DNA of 7,490 nt from EX4572-165 sp002254885 (GTDB lineage Archaea; Thermoplasmatota; E2; DHVEG-1), in NCBI GenBank assembly GCA_029939595.1, contig JAOZSQ010000079.1:1-7490 (forward strand), read 5' to 3'. A program made the translations under genes and the position numbers. Numbering within the stretch: position 1 is the first letter of the stretch; every line of letters begins with the position of its first letter. The notes under the pieces are model-generated. The model ran no database searches. It saw only the letters and a list, made by a program, of their open reading frames with translations, and was not told the DNA's origin. This document shows positions 4,633 through 7,490 of this stretch, one piece after another.

Positions 4633-6807
4633 ATGCATGTTTCTGAAATTCCAATAGACAAATCTATAATTTCTATTATAGAAAAACAGGATATTGAAAC
4701 ACTATATCCCCCTCAAGCAGAAACAATTCCATATGTTGTCAATGGAAAAAATGTTTTACTATCTATTCCTACTGCTAGTGGAAAAAGCCTTGTTGCATAT
4801 ATTGCTATGCTGCATAGTCTAACAAAAAATGGTGGAAAGGCATTATACATTGTACCTCTTATTGCTCTTGCAAAAGAAAAATATGAGGAATTAAAACAAT
4901 TTGAGTCTATTGGTATAAAAGTGGGGATATCAACAGGTGATCTAGATGATTCAGATCCTCGACTATCTAACTATGATATCATTATTTGCACGTCAGAGAA
5001 AGCTGATTCACTCTTTCGACATAAAGCTGCTTGGATGGATGAAATTCATTGTGTAGTTGTTGATGAAATTCATTTAATACATGATCCAACACGAGGGCCA
5101 ACATTAGAAGTGCTTATCGCTCGTTTTCAATCAATGCCTCAGCATATACAAATCATAGGTCTTTCTGCAACGGTTGCAAATGCAACTGAGATGGCTTTAT
5201 GGCTGCAGGCTACCCTCATACAATCAGATTGGAGGCCGGTTCCACTACACGAAGGTGTTCACTATGATCATACGATTTTTTTTGGAAATGGATCTCAAAA
5301 GATCATTGATAAAACATATAAAGATCCTATGTTGGAGATTGTATATGATGCATTAAAGGATAAAGGACAAGTGCTAGTTTTTGTTAATACAAGAAGGTCA
5401 ACCTCATCAGTTGCAAAAAAAATTTCAACACTCGTCAAAAAATCATTAACCGATGATGAAAAACATAACATTGAAACAGGGATAAACAAAATTAAACGAC
5501 AAAATGCAGAACAAACATCAATTGATACTCAACTATTTGAATGTATGAATTCAGGTGTTGCATTTCATCATGCGGGTCTAGCGAGTCATCAACGAAGAAT
5601 TATTGAAGAAGAATTTAAAAAAGGGAACATCAAAACAATTATTGCAACACCAACACTTGCTGCAGGAGTGAACATCCCTGCAAAAAGAGTTATTATTCGT
5701 GATCTCTGGCGCTATGATATGAATTCAGGGATGAAACCAATTCCGGTCCTTGAATATAAACAACAAGCAGGAAGGGCAGGAAGACCACGTTTTGATAATT
5801 ATGGTGAAGCAATAACGATTGCAAAAGATGAACAAAAGAAAGACAAAATATTTTATAATTTTCTTCATGGTGAAGTAGAACCTATTTATTCAAAACTTGG
5901 TAATCAAGCAGCATTGCGTATGCATTTACTTGCAGCTATCGCAACGGGTTTTGTGAATAATAAACAGGATATCTACCAATTCATTGATAACACGTTTTAT
6001 GCATTTCAAACTGAATCATACTCTCTTCATGATACGATTGATGAAACTATTGATTTTCTGAATCAAAATGAATTTATTACAATTGAAAATGAAAGTTTCA
6101 TTCCAACGTTTTTTGGAAATAGAACATCATCTCTTTATATTGATCCATTATCTGCAGTTGAAATAAAAAGTGCCTTAGAATCCAACAAAAAAACTAGCTT
6201 TTCTGAGATATCATTTCTTCATATTATCAGTTCAACACCCGATGTAAGATCATTGTATTTACGAAAAAATGATTCATGGGTTGAAGAAAACGTTGAAATG
6301 ATACAGGATGATTTATTAAAAAAACCTCCTTTGCCATATGAAGAAGAATATGAATGGTTTTTAAGTGATATGAAAACTGCTTTTTTACTATGTGATTGGG
6401 TTAATGAAAAATCTGAGGATTTTATAATTTCAAAATATGGTGTTGGACCTGGTGATGTGCATGGTATTGTCGATACAGCAAATTGGCTGATTCATGCGAC
6501 AAGGGAATATGCACGGATGTATCAATCCGACGCCGTATTGCATCTAACGAAACTTTTGATGAGGATAAAAAATGGATGTAAAGAAGAACTTCTGCCGCTC
6601 ATAAAATTAAAAGGGATTGGAAGAATACGTGCACGGGCGTTACATAAAGGAGGATTTACTTCATTGAATGATTTACGAGATGTTTCTATTAAAAAAATTG
6701 CACGAGTGAAAACAATTGGCCCAAAAATCGCTGAAAATATAAAAAATCAAATTGGTGAAAATTCAAGTTTAATAGATTCAACATTAGAAGGCATTAATGA
6801 GGAATAG
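4633..6807 (+). CDS. hel308: Hel308-type superfamily 2 DNA helicase
   Basis: ATP-dependent 3'-5' DNA helicase (Ski2-like SF2) that acts on forked and stalled-replication structures; 724 aa from the ATG at 4633, normal for Hel308. Motifs in order, numbered from that start: YPPQAE Q-motif (25-30), Walker A PTASGKS (46-52), DEIH box (144-147), SAT (178-180), VFVNTRRS (249-256), FHHAGL (311-316), ATPTLAAGVNIPA (338-350) and QQAGRAGRPRFD (377-388). The winged-helix and ratchet domains follow, with the Hel308-typical YGVGPGDVHGIVDTANWLIHA around 602-621. A C-terminal helix-hairpin-helix region, LIKLKGIGRIRARALHKGGF plus the KTIGPKIAENI repeat (about 656-705), corresponds to the autoinhibitory or DNA-grip domain. 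All catalytic motifs are intact. An upstream TTG at 4600 would add eleven residues with no family match. The gene runs straight into cgi121, whose ribosome site lies within its last codons, so the two are probably one operon. Confidence 0.95.
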   Translation: MHVSEIPIDKSIISIIEKQDIETLYPPQAETIPYVVNGKNVLLSIPTASGKSLVAYIAMLHSLTKNGGKALYIVPLIALAKEKYEELKQFESIGIKVGISTGDLDDSDPRLSNYDIIICTSEKADSLFRHKAAWMDEIHCVVVDEIHLIHDPTRGPTLEVLIARFQSMPQHIQIIGLSATVANATEMALWLQATLIQSDWRPVPLHEGVHYDHTIFFGNGSQKIIDKTYKDPMLEIVYDALKDKGQVLVFVNTRRSTSSVAKKISTLVKKSLTDDEKHNIETGINKIKRQNAEQTSIDTQLFECMNSGVAFHHAGLASHQRRIIEEEFKKGNIKTIIATPTLAAGVNIPAKRVIIRDLWRYDMNSGMKPIPVLEYKQQAGRAGRPRFDNYGEAITIAKDEQKKDKIFYNFLHGEVEPIYSKLGNQAALRMHLLAAIATGFVNNKQDIYQFIDNTFYAFQTESYSLHDTIDETIDFLNQNEFITIENESFIPTFFGNRTSSLYIDPLSAVEIKSALESNKKTSFSEISFLHIISSTPDVRSLYLRKNDSWVEENVEMIQDDLLKKPPLPYEEEYEWFLSDMKTAFLLCDWVNEKSEDFIISKYGVGPGDVHGIVDTANWLIHATREYARMYQSDAVLHLTKLLMRIKNGCKEELLPLIKLKGIGRIRARALHKGGFTSLNDLRDVSIKKIARVKTIGPKIAENIKNQIGENSSLIDSTLEGINEE
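6799..6802 (+). promoter_or_regulatory. Shine-Dalgarno site of cgi121 inside the hel308 end
   Basis: GAGG within the last hel308 codons lies nine bases before the ATG at 6812. It supports that start over the overlapping ATG at 6797, which has no ribosome site, and suggests translational coupling to hel308 termination at 6807. Confidence 0.5.
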
Positions 6808-6811
6808 CAAT

Positions 6812-7339
6812 ATGAAAGAGATGGTATATGAAATCATTGGAGGATCAACTAAGATTGATCATGTTGAAAATTATATGAGTTTAGTTCATCAATTTTCAAA
6901 ACAGCATTCCATCCATATTCAATTATTAAATGCGAAAATGATTTTTGGCAAAATCCATCTTGAGACTGCTATTTTTCATGCAATTAGAGCGATGAATGGA
7001 AAAAAAATGAGTACACAATCAATTGAAATGGAAATTTTACTTTATTCTGCCGGAGAATGTCAATTAAGCCATGCAATTCCAAAAATGGGAATAAAACAAG
7101 GAGAAACATCAATAGCTGCGATATTTATAAATGAACATAATCAAAAAAAGATTTTTTATGATTCAATAGAATTATTTATTGAAAAATTCAACATTCAAAT
7201 AGATGATGCAGTATTAAAACAATCAATTGGAAAAATAAGACAATGGAGTTTTTCAGAAGAAGAGATACAAACAATATCAAAAGATTCATTAGAAGATTTA
7301 ATACTTGAAAAGGTTGCAATGGTTGACATTATCAAATAA
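6812..7339 (+). CDS. cgi121: KEOPS complex subunit Cgi121
   Basis: Subunit of the KEOPS complex (Kae1, Bud32, Pcc1, Cgi121), which transfers threonylcarbamoyl to A37 of tRNAs reading ANN codons. Cgi121 binds Bud32 and grips the tRNA 3' CCA end. From the ATG at 6812 the protein is 175 aa, close to the usual archaeal size. Family landmarks: IQLLNAKMIFGKIHLETAIFHAIRA split over 36-60 and IEMEILLYSAGECQLSHAIPKMGI over 71-94, matching the conserved 'HL..A...A.R' and 'E.LLY..G..Q...AI...G' patterns. The C-terminal third (about 120-175) is less conserved and helix-rich. Start choice: the ATG at 6797 overlaps hel308 by 11 bases but lacks a ribosome site, whereas 6812 has GAGG at nine bases; 6821 is also possible. 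Cgi121 next to Hel308 is a recurrent archaeal pairing as I recall it. No other KEOPS gene is present here. Confidence 0.87.
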   Translation: MKEMVYEIIGGSTKIDHVENYMSLVHQFSKQHSIHIQLLNAKMIFGKIHLETAIFHAIRAMNGKKMSTQSIEMEILLYSAGECQLSHAIPKMGIKQGETSIAAIFINEHNQKKIFYDSIELFIEKFNIQIDDAVLKQSIGKIRQWSFSEEEIQTISKDSLEDLILEKVAMVDIIK

Positions 7340-7354
7340 TATTAAGTATATTCA

Positions 7355-7360
7355 TTTTTT
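7355..7360 (+). terminator. Oligo-T tract after cgi121
   Basis: T6 lies 15 bases after the cgi121 stop in noncoding DNA. It is a plausible archaeal oligo-T terminator for the hel308-cgi121 transcript, placed before the tRNA promoter region. No hairpin is evident. Confidence 0.35.
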
Positions 7361-7364
7361 GAAA

Positions 7365-7378
7365 GGAAAAATTAAAAG
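7365..7378 (+). promoter_or_regulatory. Possible BRE/TATA of the tRNA-Arg gene
   Basis: GGAAAAATTAAAAG looks like a purine-rich BRE followed by a TATA-like element. Initiation about 25 bases downstream would fall near 7400, leaving a 5' leader of roughly 15 bases for RNase P to remove. The match to consensus is weak. Confidence 0.3.
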
Positions 7379-7415
7379 AATGATTATTCGTTGCTGGAAT
7401 AAAAAAAAGGTTACT

Positions 7416-7489
7416 GCCCGTGTGAGGTAGCTTGGATATCCTGAGGGCTTGCGGAGCCTTCTACTCGGGTTCGAATCCCGACACGGGCA
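7416..7489 (+). tRNA. tRNA-Arg (anticodon GCG)
   Basis: A complete 74-base cloverleaf. The acceptor stem GCCCGTG (7416-7422) pairs fully with CACGGGC (7482-7488), with discriminator A at 7489. The D arm has AGG/CCT pairing around an AGCTTGGATA loop containing the conserved GG. The anticodon arm AGGGC/GCCTT (7444-7448/7456-7460, one G-T pair) encloses TTGCGGA, giving anticodon GCG (7451-7453) for Arg codons CGC/CGT. The variable region is four bases (7461-7464). The T arm TCGGG-TTCGAAT-CCCGA is canonical. No intron is present, and CCA is not encoded because the base after the discriminator is T, so a CCA-adding enzyme is needed. The first D-stem pair is A10-T25 instead of the common G10-C25. 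The window ends one base later. Confidence 0.96.
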
Positions 7490-7490
7490 T

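Noticed and set aside
5174..5489. Short open frames on both strands inside hel308.
   Set aside because: They lie within an uninterrupted helicase reading frame with all motifs intact and show no independent coding signs.
7416..7489. The tRNA-Arg as a substrate of the neighbouring KEOPS subunit or as an integration site.
   Set aside because: Anticodon GCG has G at position 37, so it is not a t6A target. No integrase or repeated tRNA 3' end is visible in the window.

Overview
This window looks like an AT-rich archaeal chromosome segment carrying housekeeping genes. The archaeal signs are aIF5A with an intact hypusination loop, a Hel308 helicase, the KEOPS subunit Cgi121, an archaeal-type RecJ/GAN-like DHH nuclease and a tRNA-Arg with no encoded CCA. 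Promoters resemble archaeal TATA boxes. Some genes have GGTG/GAGG ribosome sites and others look leaderless. The gene set fits the euryarchaeal side of the Archaea. The membrane-anchored, enlarged FKBP suggests Thermoplasmatota or a relative, but that placement is an inference.

Layout: (1) 1-183 is a leader with no supportable gene. (2) A DHH nuclease runs rightward (184-1566). It overlaps tail to tail by 16 bases with a leftward, membrane-anchored FKBP-type prolyl isomerase (1551-2750). (3) An AT-rich gap (2751-2901) holds the FKBP promoter. (4) A leftward block reads, in transcription order, a small zinc-ribbon protein of unknown function (4557-4246), aIF5A (4193-3810) and an agmatinase-family ureohydrolase (3771-2902). 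(5) A compact divergent promoter (4558-4632) separates that block from the rightward pair hel308 (4633-6807) and cgi121 (6812-7339). (6) A tRNA-Arg(GCG) gene at 7416-7489 closes the window.

Functional logic: RecJ-like nuclease and Hel308 point to replication and repair. aIF5A with agmatinase links translation to polyamine/hypusine metabolism. Cgi121 and the tRNA belong to tRNA function. The FKBP should fold proteins outside the membrane. No mobile element, CRISPR array, defence system or broken gene was found, and nothing here amounts to a clearly new system. The items most worth a second look are the unknown zinc-ribbon protein next to aIF5A, the very large insertion inside the FKBP fold, the palindromic shared TATA region between the divergent genes, and the A6/T6 symmetry at the convergent overlap.
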